A stretch of 64,000 nucleotides of DNA from Ghiorsea sp. (GTDB lineage: Bacteria > Pseudomonadota > Zetaproteobacteria > Mariprofundales > Mariprofundaceae), in contig JAUZSH010000024.1 of NCBI GenBank assembly GCA_030949605.1, positions 1 to 64,000 on the forward strand. Direction: 5' to 3'. A program made the position numbers and the translations under genes. Position 1 is the first letter of the stretch. Each line of letters begins with the position of its first letter. Positions 18,285-27,374 of this stretch are shown in pieces. The notes under the pieces were generated by a model. It saw only the letters and a program-made list of their open reading frames with translations, had not been told where the DNA came from and ran no database searches.

Positions 18285-19049
18285 TTATCCAAAGTTATGA
18301 CGAACAGGAATACCCTTATTGGCTAAATATGCTTTGGTTTCGGCAATGGTAAACTCACCAAAATGAAAGATAGAAGCCGCAAGTACGGCATCGGCTTTAC
18401 CTTCTGTCAAACCTTGTGCCATGTGTTCCAAAGTACCCACACCACCTGATGCGACCACGTTGGCGGTGATTGCATCAGATACTGCGCGTGTTAATGGAAT
18501 ATCATAGCCCGCTTTGGTGCCATCGGCATCCATACTGGTCAATAATATCTCACCTGCACCATAATCAGACATACGTTTTGCCCATTCCACGGCATTGATG
18601 CCCGTGGGTTTGCGCCCACCGTGGGTGAAACATTCCCAATGGTCATCCACTTTTTTGGCATCAACGGCAACAACGATAGTCGAAGAGCCAAAGCGTTCGG
18701 CGGCTTCTTTAACCAATTCAGGGTTAAAAATTGCCGCAGTATTGATAGACACCTTATCTGCACCAGCATGAAGCAAACCTTCAATATCTTTGAGTGCTTT
18801 CACACCACCACCCACAGTCAGCGGCATAAACACATGTTCCGCCACTTCTGTAACCATGTGATAAAGCGTATCACGGCTCTCATGACTGGCGCGAATGTCT
18901 AAAAAGGTTAGCTCATCTGCTCCCTGTTCATCATATTTAATCGCAGCTTCCACAGGGTCGCCAGCATCAATAATATCGACAAACTGAACACCTTTGACCA
19001 CGCGACCGTGTGCCACATCAAGACATGGAATAATGCGTTTGGACAACAT
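18285..19049 (-). CDS. hisF: Imidazole glycerol phosphate synthase, cyclase subunit
   Basis: A 254-residue TIM barrel that, with HisH, makes imidazole glycerol phosphate and AICAR in histidine synthesis. [23 protein letters not shown] holds the catalytic Asp11 context; Asp130-type VVAVDAKKV and phosphate-binding [10 protein letters not shown] and [13 protein letters not shown] are present. Its ATG overlaps the hisA stop by one base (TGATG). HisH is not in the window. Confidence 0.96.
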   Translation of the reverse strand: MLSKRIIPCLDVAHGRVVKGVQFVDIIDAGDPVEAAIKYDEQGADELTFLDIRASHESRDTLYHMVTEVAEHVFMPLTVGGGVKALKDIEGLLHAGADKVSINTAAIFNPELVKEAAERFGSSTIVVAVDAKKVDDHWECFTHGGRKPTGINAVEWAKRMSDYGAGEILLTSMDADGTKAGYDIPLTRAVSDAITANVVASGGVGTLEHMAQGLTEGKADAVLAASIFHFGEFTIAETKAYLANKGIPVRHNFG

Positions 19050-19795
19050 CAGTTTAATTCCTTCATGGCTGCTGAAAAATCAATGGTATTTTCATAAATA
19101 GCACGCCCAGTAATGGCACCTGCGATACCATCATTCACATGCTTGGCACAGGCGCGTACATCATCCATAGAAGCAACACCGCCCGATACAATCACGGGAA
19201 TGGATACAGCTTTGGCAAGGTTCACTGTTTCTTCAATGTTTGGGCCAGAGAGCATACCATCTCTGGCAATATCCGTATAAATAATGGCAGCCACACCATC
19301 ATCTTCAAACTGAAGCGCTAAATCCACCGCTTTGACATCTGTGACATCATCCCAACCATGTACCGCAACCATGCCACCTTTAGCATCAATACCTACACAC
19401 ACCTGATTCGGAAATGCTGCACATGCTTCTTTGACAATTTTGGGGTCTGCAATGGCAATAGAGCCTAAAATCACCCTATCAATGCCAAGATTGAGCATAC
19501 CTTCAATCATCTTCAAATCACGCAAACCACCGCCCAATTGCACAGGAATATCCATCACTTCACAAATCGCCTTAATGGCTTCTCGATTGGCAGGTTTACC
19601 TGCAAATGCACCATCTAAATCAACCACATGCAAACGTTTCGCACCCAAAGTTTGCCAGTGGGTAGCCATTTCACCTGCATTGCTGCCGTAAACAGTGGCA
19701 TCTTCCATGCGCCCTTGTTTGAGGCGAACACACTGCCCTTCCTTCAAATCAATGGCTGGAATCAGCTCAAATGTTAGGTTATTACTTGAAGACAT
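19049..19795 (-). CDS. hisA: ProFAR isomerase (histidine biosynthesis)
   Basis: A 248-residue TIM barrel converting ProFAR to PRFAR. It shows [18 protein letters not shown] with the catalytic Asp, [48 protein letters not shown] with the second Asp, and [15 protein letters not shown] 19795 is chosen because AAGGAA lies just upstream; the frame is open to 19825. It is translationally coupled to hisF through the shared TGATG. Confidence 0.95.
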   Translation of the reverse strand: MSSSNNLTFELIPAIDLKEGQCVRLKQGRMEDATVYGSNAGEMATHWQTLGAKRLHVVDLDGAFAGKPANREAIKAICEVMDIPVQLGGGLRDLKMIEGMLNLGIDRVILGSIAIADPKIVKEACAAFPNQVCVGIDAKGGMVAVHGWDDVTDVKAVDLALQFEDDGVAAIIYTDIARDGMLSGPNIEETVNLAKAVSIPVIVSGGVASMDDVRACAKHVNDGIAGAITGRAIYENTIDFSAAMKELN

Positions 19796-19840
19796 GATTA
19801 TTTCCTTGTTGTTTTTATCATACAAAGCTGCAAAAGTGCG

Positions 19841-20506
19841 GTGGATTCAGTCATGCAAAAGCCTATTCGTCAATCGCCAAGCAACAACTCACCACACTGC
19901 CAGTATTTGGGTCGGTGCGAATACTCGCACTTCTTAATAAAAATGCAGCAATATGTTGCCGACTTTTCAGGTGAAGAGGTGGTTTGGTTTTGTGAACATG
20001 AACATGTGTTTACCACAGGTAGACGCGGCATTGATAACAGCAAAGTTGATTTGGGTGCACCTTTTGTGCAAACCGAGCGCGGTGGCGAAACCACCTACCA
20101 TGGTTTAGGGCAACTGATGATGTATCCCATCATTGATTTAAAAAAGCATGGCTTAAACGTGCGTGAGTATGTGTATTTGCTGGAAGAATCAGCCATTCAG
20201 TTGCTGCAAAGCTATGCCATAGAAGCCAAGCGCGACTGTGGCTTGCCTGGAGTGTGGCTCAATAACGAAAAAATTGCAGCTTTAGGCATTCGTGTATCCC
20301 AAGGTATTGCATGGCATGGCATGGCACTGAATGTGTCCACGGATTTAAGCTGGTTTGATAAAATTAACCCTTGTGGTACTTCACGCAAAGCAACTTCTTT
20401 GCGGCAGTTAGGTGTTCAAGCGTTAAATTTAGAAAACATCAGTCAACAGTGGTTTCAAATATTTTCAGCTTTATTAAAATCGAAAAAGACTTCTCATTCT
20501 TCGTGA
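19841..20506 (+). CDS. lipB: Octanoyl-[acyl-carrier-protein]:protein transferase
   Basis: About 221 residues. LipB moves octanoate from ACP to lipoyl domains, the first step of lipoate cofactor synthesis. Signature RGGETTYHGLGQLMMYPIIDL, Lys in NNEKIAALGIRV, and the acyl-carrying Cys in INPCGTSRKATS are all present. It is divergent from hisA with 45 bases between them. No lipA is next to it. The end lies 90 bases before an IS5 remnant. The N-terminus could start at 19841 or 19853. Confidence 0.93.
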   Translation: MDSVMQKPIRQSPSNNSPHCQYLGRCEYSHFLIKMQQYVADFSGEEVVWFCEHEHVFTTGRRGIDNSKVDLGAPFVQTERGGETTYHGLGQLMMYPIIDLKKHGLNVREYVYLLEESAIQLLQSYAIEAKRDCGLPGVWLNNEKIAALGIRVSQGIAWHGMALNVSTDLSWFDKINPCGTSRKATSLRQLGVQALNLENISQQWFQIFSALLKSKKTSHSS

Positions 20507-20608
20507 TGGTTAGAGCATACTCAAAACACCCCGTGCAACCCTGATTCGAGTGGAAAGCGAGGCTAAAGCCGTGTTTCCTTAAAGCCTCTTGCACAATAGA
20601 CATCTTTC

Positions 20609-21567
20609 CTAAATAAACCCATATCTCATATTGACTAAAGCCGCCACGACCCGCCAATTTAAGCCATAGTTTTTGTGTTTCCCCCGATATACCTCTTTGA
20701 CTATTCTGAATATTTTACAAAATCGGTTAATGTTTTCAATGAGAATACGCTTCTTTGATAAGGATTTATTGAAGCTCTTATCTTCCTTTGAACGCTCAAC
20801 TCCTTTCTGTTTTTTTATCGGTGTCATGGAGTTCTCATGATATTTTTTTAAGCCCTTGATAGCCTGAATCCTTACATTGAGCGGGTATCTTTTTTTTTTA
20901 AAAATGATTTAAAATTGATGTCGGATGATGTTTGTTCTCATCATATTGAATAAAAACAGCCTTTTATGACCGAATCATTTAGCCATTTAATGAAAATTAC
21001 GGTATCGATTTTCAACTTTTTGCTTAAGTTGGTTGTAGATTGAAATTCATAGGATAATCAGAATCGTGATGTATATCCTTATCTCATTGATTTATAAGGA
21101 TAAAATAACCAATAAAATGATAAAACATACCCGCTCAATGTAAGTGAATCAGCTAAGAGTTTAGAATTTGGGTGAATAGGAAGGCGACTTTCTTTAAATA
21201 CGCTGAAGTCATGCTTTTTCCCTTTTGCACAAACAACCGATAAAACCTTTCCTGTTGTAGCGCAAGCTATGATCCTCACATAACGGCTATATACCTTGTG
21301 ACAGTAGGACTCTTGTATTCCAAAAACATTGCCAAGAACTTGAAAGGTTGGATAGTGGCGAATATAGTAAAGTGCTAACAAGATACAATCTTGCAATGAT
21401 ACTCTAGAACTTTTCAGACCGCGCCTTTTCAGAGGGTTAAGCTTCTTTTCATTTTCAATATGTTGCTTTATTTTATCATATAAATCTGAAAAGTTTTTTT
21501 GCGTTATTCCTGTCATACGCAAAAATTTTTGAGGCTTACAGTGGATGATTTCTTTGTAGGGTTTCAT
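20609..21567 (-). pseudogene. IS5-family transposase, triply broken
   Basis: The N-terminal part (from MKPYKEIIHC, ATG 21567) has the family's NFSDLYDKI helix-turn-helix region and SLQDCILLALYYIRHYPTFQ. It passes directly from KVYSRYVRI to ATTGKVLSVVCAKGKKHDF, so the usual intervening stretch with the first catalytic Asp appears deleted. At LLADS the MITE at 20871-21144 interrupts the frame; removing it restores DSGYQG. A run of seven A at 20843-20849 then shifts the frame before KYHENSMTPIKKQ. The C-terminus keeps SKKRILIENINRFCKIFRIVK with the catalytic Glu. Confidence 0.8.
20871..21144. mobile_element. 274-bp MITE inside the IS5 transposase (family M2)
   Basis: Same CTTACATTGAGCGGGTA / TACCCGCTCAATGTAAG ends and almost the same interior as the copy at 2556-2827. 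Perfect 6-bp target duplication TGAATC at 20865-20870 and 21145-21150. Its reading on the minus strand adds a false tail to the transposase frame (21079 onward). Confidence 0.88.
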
Positions 21568-21761
21568 GATGCATACATCATACACAGACCGTGTATCTGA
21601 GGTAGGGTTAATAACCAATAAGAGAATCACGTTATTTAGGAAAGATGTCTAATATATGCGTTCATGACTTGTTCAGAGCTTCCCTTTTACTAGGCTGACC
21701 ACAAAAGTCTTGCACATAACTGGAAACTTATGCGGTTATTTTCATAGGAAGTGAGGCTTTA

Positions 21762-23549
21762 CCGACATTCCGCACCCCTTATTCCTGATTCAGGAATAAA
21801 TTTTTTGGTATGATTCTCCCATTAACTTCAAGAGTTTTTTATGCTGTTTATTGAGGTTTATAACGCAAGGTTTTGCCTGCTGAATATAGAGTATCTGAAT
21901 GTTTTGAAAGTATTGGAAAACCCAGCGTATTGTTGGTTTTTCGACCATCTTTCCTATTTGATTTGGAAAGGTTTCATGGTTGTCATGCAAGCTTTTTCGC
22001 ATGCGATATTCCAGAGCAGCATAGACGAGCAAACACACCGTCATAACCATGGTAAGCGCCATGATGCGTTTAGGTGATTTGAGAAACACAGACGATGCTA
22101 AAAACATGGGGTCTTTCAAGAAGCGGAAGCCTCGCTCAACTTTTTGTTGGTTTTTATAGCCCGCAAGAATTTCATCGGCATCAAATACATCCATATCGGT
22201 TTGGTTGGTGGCGATAATGAAGCAACTTTTGCGTTGTAAACGTTGTTGATATTGCTGATAGTTTGATGAGCTTACAACATGAACATGGTAGGTGTAAAAA
22301 TCTGGTGCCGCCCCTTTGGCTGGACGACCACGACCGTTAAACCCTGCAATAGGCTCAATAACTTCATGATGCACATTGGTGACAGCCAGCTTTTTCTTTA
22401 GCAGCTCAAGCTCATGGCAAGCATCTTTTTCACAAGCAAAACTTCTGTTGCAAAACGCCTTCAAAAGCTTCTGATCATCTTGGCTTTTCTTGGAAAACTG
22501 CTTGCTCACATTACGCTTAGCACGCTCATGTGCTTGCGGTGAATACACAACCAGCCACTTCTGTTCAACACCTGCATAAGACTCATCAACACACTGATAA
22601 TTAAGATTTAATCCATCATTGTCTGCCGCTAGTTGGCCTGCATATTTCTCAATATAACCGCGTGCCAAACCTATGGTTTCAGGCACGCGCGTTGTCCATG
22701 TGATATGGCTCATCAACTTGATGGTTTCAGCACTATAAAGCGCACTATCACCAACGATATGTTGCACTGAAAAGTCATCTTGAAGCTGACCAATGTGGTC
22801 TTTGATTGCCTGCTTAAAACGAGTCTTATCATTGTCATTGCCGCTCAATGCCGCCATCATCATAGGGATGCCAGCCTGAGCCTCCACAATCAGCTTCAAA
22901 CCGAACTGATTGAGCTCTGGTCGGTGGTCGCGACTATAGCCCTTGGTAATCTTAATCACGCCAGCTTCTTCTGCCTGATTATACTTGCCATCGGTATGAA
23001 AGGTTGTCGTATCTATATGACTCATGTGGCAGGTAATATTTAATGTTTTTAATGCGTTAGATGCAATTACAGCATAAGTTTCACTCACGCCTGCCTCATA
23101 AATCGAGTCCAACATTCGCCCTGTGACATCATCATTAAAGTGGGCTGCCTCAACACCTTCGCCAAGCAGTTTCTCAACAGGTTTGCTCTCAAAAAAGTGC
23201 GGTATATTGTACAATCGCTGGTTCACGAAACCAAGTCCATTAAGCACCGTCGCTTTGAGAACCTGACCAATCGATACCTTGCGTTGCTGCATATCCTGTG
23301 GAATCAGGGCATCCATACTCGTGCCTATTTCCAGCTCATCATACATCCCTGCAACAAGACCAAGATGATTGAGCTCCTTACTTTCGCAGCCCGACATCAT
23401 CGAACCAGTTGATACTTCCATAGCCATTTTCGCCTCCGTAGAAACAATAAATATACCATAAATATTAATAGGTTAGAAGAATTTAAATGGCTAATTAAGC
23501 CTATTTAACTTAAATCGAAAAACTGGAAATACAGGGTGCGGAATGTCGG
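21762..23549 (-). mobile_element. IS1634-family insertion sequence, copy A
   Basis: 1788 bp with terminal repeats CCGACATTCCGCACCC and GGGTGCGGAATGTCGG and a perfect 6-bp target duplication GCTTTA (21756-21761, 23550-23555). It contains one intact transposase gene. A second copy of identical length sits at 51336-53123 in the opposite orientation. Both look recent and potentially active. Confidence 0.92.
21790..23427 (-). CDS. IS1634-family transposase, copy A
   Basis: A 545-residue DDE transposase. The N-terminal DUF4277-like region reads LGLVAGMYDELEIGTSMDALIP. Catalytic residues are likely Asp in SHIDTTTFHTDG, Asp in VGDSALYSAET, and Glu in YKNQQKVERGFRFLKDP, the IS1634/IS4-superfamily pattern. 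The C-terminal PTIRWVFQYFQNIQIL motif is also typical. By eye it differs from the copy at 51458-53095 at nine residues, so the two copies are recent but not the very latest duplicates. Confidence 0.93.
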   Translation of the reverse strand: MAMEVSTGSMMSGCESKELNHLGLVAGMYDELEIGTSMDALIPQDMQQRKVSIGQVLKATVLNGLGFVNQRLYNIPHFFESKPVEKLLGEGVEAAHFNDDVTGRMLDSIYEAGVSETYAVIASNALKTLNITCHMSHIDTTTFHTDGKYNQAEEAGVIKITKGYSRDHRPELNQFGLKLIVEAQAGIPMMMAALSGNDNDKTRFKQAIKDHIGQLQDDFSVQHIVGDSALYSAETIKLMSHITWTTRVPETIGLARGYIEKYAGQLAADNDGLNLNYQCVDESYAGVEQKWLVVYSPQAHERAKRNVSKQFSKKSQDDQKLLKAFCNRSFACEKDACHELELLKKKLAVTNVHHEVIEPIAGFNGRGRPAKGAAPDFYTYHVHVVSSSNYQQYQQRLQRKSCFIIATNQTDMDVFDADEILAGYKNQQKVERGFRFLKDPMFLASSVFLKSPKRIMALTMVMTVCLLVYAALEYRMRKSLHDNHETFPNQIGKMVEKPTIRWVFQYFQNIQILYIQQAKPCVINLNKQHKKLLKLMGESYQKIYS

Positions 23550-23743
23550 GCTTTAGCCTCGCCCAAAAAAAGCCAAGTGTTAGATTTTGTTCTATTTCTG
23601 GTGAAGTGATTGAATATCATTCATCAATGCGAGGCTAAAGCCTCACTTCCAACCTATACGCAACGCTCACGACATACTTTTTGAGTAAGCTCTGCGTAAG
23701 AATGCATGACTGAAGCGACATCCCACACAATATCAAAAGTCCG

Positions 23744-24409
23744 TCATTCCCTTAAACTTGGATATTCATTTAAAATATCTTCAAACCTATCAAACACGGT
23801 ACGCGCACCTTCAGCTTTCAACACATGCGCAGGCTCAACTCCAAAAGAAACACCATACGAACGCACGCCAGCTGAATTTGCCATTTGAATATCAAAGCGC
23901 GAATCACCAATCACCGAGGTATTGGCGGCAATCGCACCCATCACTGCCATACATTCATTCACCATGGCAGGGTGCGGCTTGGATGTGCAAATATCCGCTG
24001 TTCGCCAAACAGGAAAAAACTTGTGCAAATCAAACGCATCCATGACGCGCAATAATCCACCACTGGATTTGCCAGTGACCACGCCCATCACATAACCTCG
24101 GTTATCCAGCTCTTCCAAGGTTTCAGTCACCTTAGGGTACAAGGCAAGGCTAGACTCCATCGCCCGATAATGGCTGCTATACGACTGACCAATCTTTGTT
24201 TTAAGCGACGCATCCAAATCATCACCTGCCAATTGCTCCACGGCTGCCACCAACGACAAGCCAATAATGCCAAGCACATCTTGGTAATCAGGCTCGCCTA
24301 AGCCATTGTCTGTGAATGCTTTTTGCATAGCCACAGCAATCGAGCCATGCGAGTCGGTGAGCGTGCCATCGCAATCAAATAAAATAAGTTGTAGGGGATC
24401 GTTTTTCAA
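23744..24409 (-). CDS. gph: HAD hydrolase, phosphoglycolate phosphatase-like
   Basis: A 221-residue haloacid dehalogenase-fold phosphatase. Motif I LILFDCDGTLTDS holds the nucleophile Asp, motif II VVTGKSSG the Thr/Ser, motif III KPHPAMV the Lys, motif IV VIGDSRFDIQMA the acidic pair. The cap domain (residues about 20-85) is alpha-helical, as in Gph/PGP. 2-Phosphoglycolate salvage is a likely role if the cell fixes carbon by the Calvin cycle, but close relatives act on other sugar phosphates, so the symbol is tentative. It stands alone beside the R6 repeat. Confidence 0.78.
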   Translation of the reverse strand: MKNDPLQLILFDCDGTLTDSHGSIAVAMQKAFTDNGLGEPDYQDVLGIIGLSLVAAVEQLAGDDLDASLKTKIGQSYSSHYRAMESSLALYPKVTETLEELDNRGYVMGVVTGKSSGGLLRVMDAFDLHKFFPVWRTADICTSKPHPAMVNECMAVMGAIAANTSVIGDSRFDIQMANSAGVRSYGVSFGVEPAHVLKAEGARTVFDRFEDILNEYPSLRE

Positions 24410-24468
24410 AAGCTTCTTTCCTTAGGGGCTTTCTCGAAAGCCTGAGTAAAATAAATTGTGATTTAGGA

Positions 24469-24543
24469 TTCCCAAGAGCAAGGCGCGAATCATTTGTCAT
24501 AGCAGCGCTATGGCTAATGTATGAGCAACACTGCTACTGGGAA
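24469..24543. repeat. Imperfect hairpin between gph and the Gld-type cluster
   Basis: Outer arms TTCCCA..AGCA and TGCT..TGGGAA enclose an inner perfect stem CATAGC / GCTATG (24498-24512). It could terminate or protect the transcript from 24565-28315. No T-run follows, so I do not call it a terminator. Confidence 0.45.
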
Positions 24544-24564
24544 CTCTAGGCGCACTATATTCAC

Positions 24565-25089
24565 TTATGGGTTTTGCGGAAGCTCCTTATTCAGCCACGC
24601 ATCTTGGGTTCGCCTGACCTGCCATGTCAACACTTTGTCCACAGTTATCACCAGCTTTTCATCAGCCAAACGAATATAGGTACTGGTTAAATCCGTTGCA
24701 GGTTTACCGATAAACACATCAAGCAATACCTTACCCGCCTTATCTTGAAGCACGACTTCATGGTCAGCCACTGAAAAAAGTGAAAATTGTTCAGGGTTTG
24801 CACTGGCAACGCGCTTCACCTTCATGCTTTGCAAATCATGTAATAATTGGTCGATGGCTAAAGGGTTGAGGTATGTCGGCGTGCCGCTGTTTGCCAGCAA
24901 CCATTTATCCCCGTCTCGTTTGGCTTCAAGGTCAGGTTTATCTTTGAGGCGCACGCTCAAACTCGCCACATCTTCCAAGGAAAATGAAGGTGATTTTGGC
25001 AACATTTGAGAAGTTTCTTGGGGTGTATTTTGAATGACGATGAGAGCAACCAAAAAGAATGTAATGATAACGGCAATCAATTCTTTCAT
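24565..25089 (-). CDS. DUF4340-type membrane-anchored protein of a Gld-like ABC system
   Basis: About 174 residues: one N-terminal membrane anchor (LIAVIITFFLVALIVIQ) and a periplasmic domain with SFSLEDVASLSVRL, DGDKWLLA and VFIGKPATDLTSTYIRL, resembling DUF4340. ATG 25089 overlaps the stop of the upstream gene (ATGA), so translation is coupled. DUF4340 proteins commonly close operons encoding GldA/F/G-like ABC exporters, exactly as here. Biochemical role unknown. The frame is open to 25185, but that extension lies inside the upstream gene. Confidence 0.75.
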   Translation of the reverse strand: MKELIAVIITFFLVALIVIQNTPQETSQMLPKSPSFSLEDVASLSVRLKDKPDLEAKRDGDKWLLANSGTPTYLNPLAIDQLLHDLQSMKVKRVASANPEQFSLFSVADHEVVLQDKAGKVLLDVFIGKPATDLTSTYIRLADEKLVITVDKVLTWQVRRTQDAWLNKELPQNP

Positions 25090-26660
25090 GTGCTTGTTTC
25101 CCATGTTTGATGTCTGCGCTTGCGAAGAGCTAACCAGCGCCAACCTGCCAATACCAACAACAATACAGGCAAAGCCAATACCCATACCACCTTGAAAAAT
25201 GTTCGCTCTTGTTTTGTGAGTGGCTCAAGTGGACGTTGCGTCACACCTTTAGAGCGCAGTTCAATCAAAGCTTCATCACCACTCAACCAGTCCAACATGT
25301 TCAAAATCAATACGGTGTTTACCCCATCAATAAATTCATCATCCAACAACGCGCTAGACCCCGACACAATCAATCGCCCGTCTGTTATGCTGTTGCTATG
25401 TTTTGCTTCTGTACTATCCGACTTGGTCGCATCAAATGCCGATGTCATCTGTCCTTCTTGCACCAACATCAAAGCTTGGGGAGCCTGTTGTACACCTTGG
25501 AAGCGTTCACGCATGGATAACAATGGATTCACATCAAATGGCGGGCCAGATTGCACTGCCGTCCACTCGGATGATGTGAGCAATGTTGCTCTTCCCTCGC
25601 CCTCATCTCGCCACAATAGTGGTGCTGAAAACGGCATACTTAATGCCTCCAAACCTTGACTGACCACATGTTGGTGGTTGATGTTCACCACATTGGGAAT
25701 AAACGGGAAATCCACCACCGAGCGAAAAGCAAAGCCACCCTGCTGCTGATTGACCGTGATACGGCTGGCTTGTTGATCCATGACCAAACCTGGTTCAACA
25801 GACACACCCAAATCACTGAATAACCAATCATTGGCATAATTATCCACAGGCTGCATCACAAAACCTGCTTGCAACATCGGCTCTGCATTGGAAGCCAAAA
25901 CTAACACACCGCCACCCGTCATACGAAATTGGTCGAGGTGATACCTAAAGCTTTGCGATGGCTTTTTATCCACGCCATCCACAATCAAAGCTTTGACATG
26001 CTTTGGCACGGATTGCGTCATCAAATCCACATCAATCACATCATAATCATCGTGTAGAAGCTGCTGCAATGTTTGCAGTTCATCCACGCCTTTCGCACCA
26101 AAACCTGTGGCAAGCGCAATGGTTTGTTTACCTTTTCCTGTGAGCTTCTTGATTTTTCGCGTCAATAAATATTCAAAACCTGCATCGGTTTGTACCACAG
26201 GAATGATTTCTTGTTTGTCCAAATATTCAATAACAATCGCAAGATAAGCTTGGCGCACTTGCGCCCTATCATCTTCAATCACCTGCACCTGAACTTTGGG
26301 AACTTGCAAAGCCTGCAATGACGCTTGTACATTCGCATCATCTTCAGGGTTAATCATTTCAAAGCCAAGATTACCCTTGGCTGCATCACGGTAGCTCATC
26401 AATTTGTCTTCAATAAACTGGCGGAGTTGCCCATAAGGTTGCGGCAATCCTGATGTGAAATAGGCTTTGATTTGAATCGGCTCATCCAAGGCAGCAAGCA
26501 CTTGCTGGGTGGATGTGGACAAGCTTGATGTTTGGTTATCACTCCAATCGCTACGGATATGTGAGCCTTGTGCTACGGCAAACAGCAGCACACTGATGAC
26601 CATGATAAACGATAATGTTATCCAAGCTTTGCGGCGGGTTTGATGACGCATATCAGCCAT
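25086..26660 (-). CDS. GldG-like ABC-transporter auxiliary protein
   Basis: A 524-residue protein with an N-terminal membrane helix (AWITLSFIMVISVLLFAVAQG), a large extracytoplasmic domain and a C-terminal helix (VVWVLALPVLLLVLAGWRWLALRKRR). The start of the soluble part (LSTSTQQVLAALDEPIQIKAYFTSGLP) and GGVLVLASNAEPML match the GldG/ABC_transp_aux family. It sits 3 bases after the permease gene. Such proteins accompany ABC-2 permeases in gliding-type and other envelope export systems; substrate unknown. Confidence 0.82.
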   Translation of the reverse strand: MADMRHQTRRKAWITLSFIMVISVLLFAVAQGSHIRSDWSDNQTSSLSTSTQQVLAALDEPIQIKAYFTSGLPQPYGQLRQFIEDKLMSYRDAAKGNLGFEMINPEDDANVQASLQALQVPKVQVQVIEDDRAQVRQAYLAIVIEYLDKQEIIPVVQTDAGFEYLLTRKIKKLTGKGKQTIALATGFGAKGVDELQTLQQLLHDDYDVIDVDLMTQSVPKHVKALIVDGVDKKPSQSFRYHLDQFRMTGGGVLVLASNAEPMLQAGFVMQPVDNYANDWLFSDLGVSVEPGLVMDQQASRITVNQQQGGFAFRSVVDFPFIPNVVNINHQHVVSQGLEALSMPFSAPLLWRDEGEGRATLLTSSEWTAVQSGPPFDVNPLLSMRERFQGVQQAPQALMLVQEGQMTSAFDATKSDSTEAKHSNSITDGRLIVSGSSALLDDEFIDGVNTVLILNMLDWLSGDEALIELRSKGVTQRPLEPLTKQERTFFKVVWVLALPVLLLVLAGWRWLALRKRRHQTWETST

Positions 26661-26663
26661 GAC

Positions 26664-27374
26664 TTATCTCCACCGCCTGCGCTCAAGCGCAAACCAAGAT
26701 AATGCCAAAAAGATGAATGTTGCACACACAAACAGCATGACATCTGCCAGCGAAACCACGCCGCGAAGCATGTGTTGGTAATGATTGATGGGACCAAGCA
26801 TGGCTATCCAATCTTGCACCGCAATCGGTAAAGTTGGTGAAGCTTGGGTCATTAAAAACACGACCAATAACAATACAAGACCCACAATATAAGCAATCAT
26901 GGCGTGTTGGGTTAATGCTGACGCATACAAACACATGGCAGAAAACAAAGCCGCGAGCAGCCATGCCGCCAAATAAGATGATAACACTATGCCCATATCT
27001 AAATGACCCAAGAGTAATAAAGTAAATGGGTACAACCATGTAAGCACCAACAAGAAGGTAATATGCCCCATCAAACTCAAATATTTTCCCAACACAATAT
27101 CTATGGTGCGGGTTGGCATGGTGGCTAAGAGTTCATAAGTACCATCGTGCAACTCATCAGCAAGTAAACGCATGGACATGGCAGGGATAAAAAAGATATA
27201 CAACAGCGGCAACACAGCAAACCAGTGGCGCATATCCGCTTGCCCATTGAGAAACAAACTGCTGCCAAAAAAGAAGCCTGATGCCAATAAAAAGGCAATC
27301 GACACCACATAACCTTGCGGTGTATCCAAGCTGATCCGCCATTCTTTCTGGCATAAAGCAAGCATGGCACTCAT
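26664..27374 (-). CDS. ABC-2 type permease, GldF-like
   Basis: A 236-residue integral membrane protein with six predicted helices. YVVSIAFLLASGFFFGSSLF opens it, and FIPAMSMRLLADELHDGTYELLATMPTRTIDIVLGKYL is the typical ABC-2 coupling region. The ATG overlaps the ATPase stop by 4 bases. Together with 27371-28315 it forms the core of an exporter; no substrate can be read from sequence. Confidence 0.85.
   Translation of the reverse strand: MSAMLALCQKEWRISLDTPQGYVVSIAFLLASGFFFGSSLFLNGQADMRHWFAVLPLLYIFFIPAMSMRLLADELHDGTYELLATMPTRTIDIVLGKYLSLMGHITFLLVLTWLYPFTLLLLGHLDMGIVLSSYLAAWLLAALFSAMCLYASALTQHAMIAYIVGLVLLLVVFLMTQASPTLPIAVQDWIAMLGPINHYQHMLRGVVSLADVMLFVCATFIFLALSWFALERRRWR

Larger units (their letters stand above)
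20597..21651 (-). mobile_element. Decayed IS5-family element split by a MITE
   Basis: Terminal inverted repeats GACATCTTTCCTAAATAA (from 20599) and its complement ending at 21649 are bounded on both sides by TA, the duplication typical of IS5/IS427-type elements. Without the 274-bp MITE and its 6-bp duplication the element would be about 770 bp, short for the family. That agrees with a deletion inside the transposase gene. Bases 20507-20596 upstream carry a scrap of the GGCTAAAGCC repeat and no gene. Confidence 0.8.
21689..23695. repeat. Palindrome-pair repeat interrupted by IS1634 (family R6)
   Basis: Bases 21689-21761 and 23550-23695 together match the intact repeat at 2848-3060, with only scattered differences. 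The IS1634 insertion falls inside the first arm of the palindrome, duplicating GCTTTA. Bases 23696-23743 up to the next gene show nothing further. Confidence 0.75.

Noticed and set aside
21079-21144. C-terminal tail of the longer transposase frame as native sequence
   Set aside because: Those codons are read from the inserted M2 MITE; the native continuation resumes at 20870.
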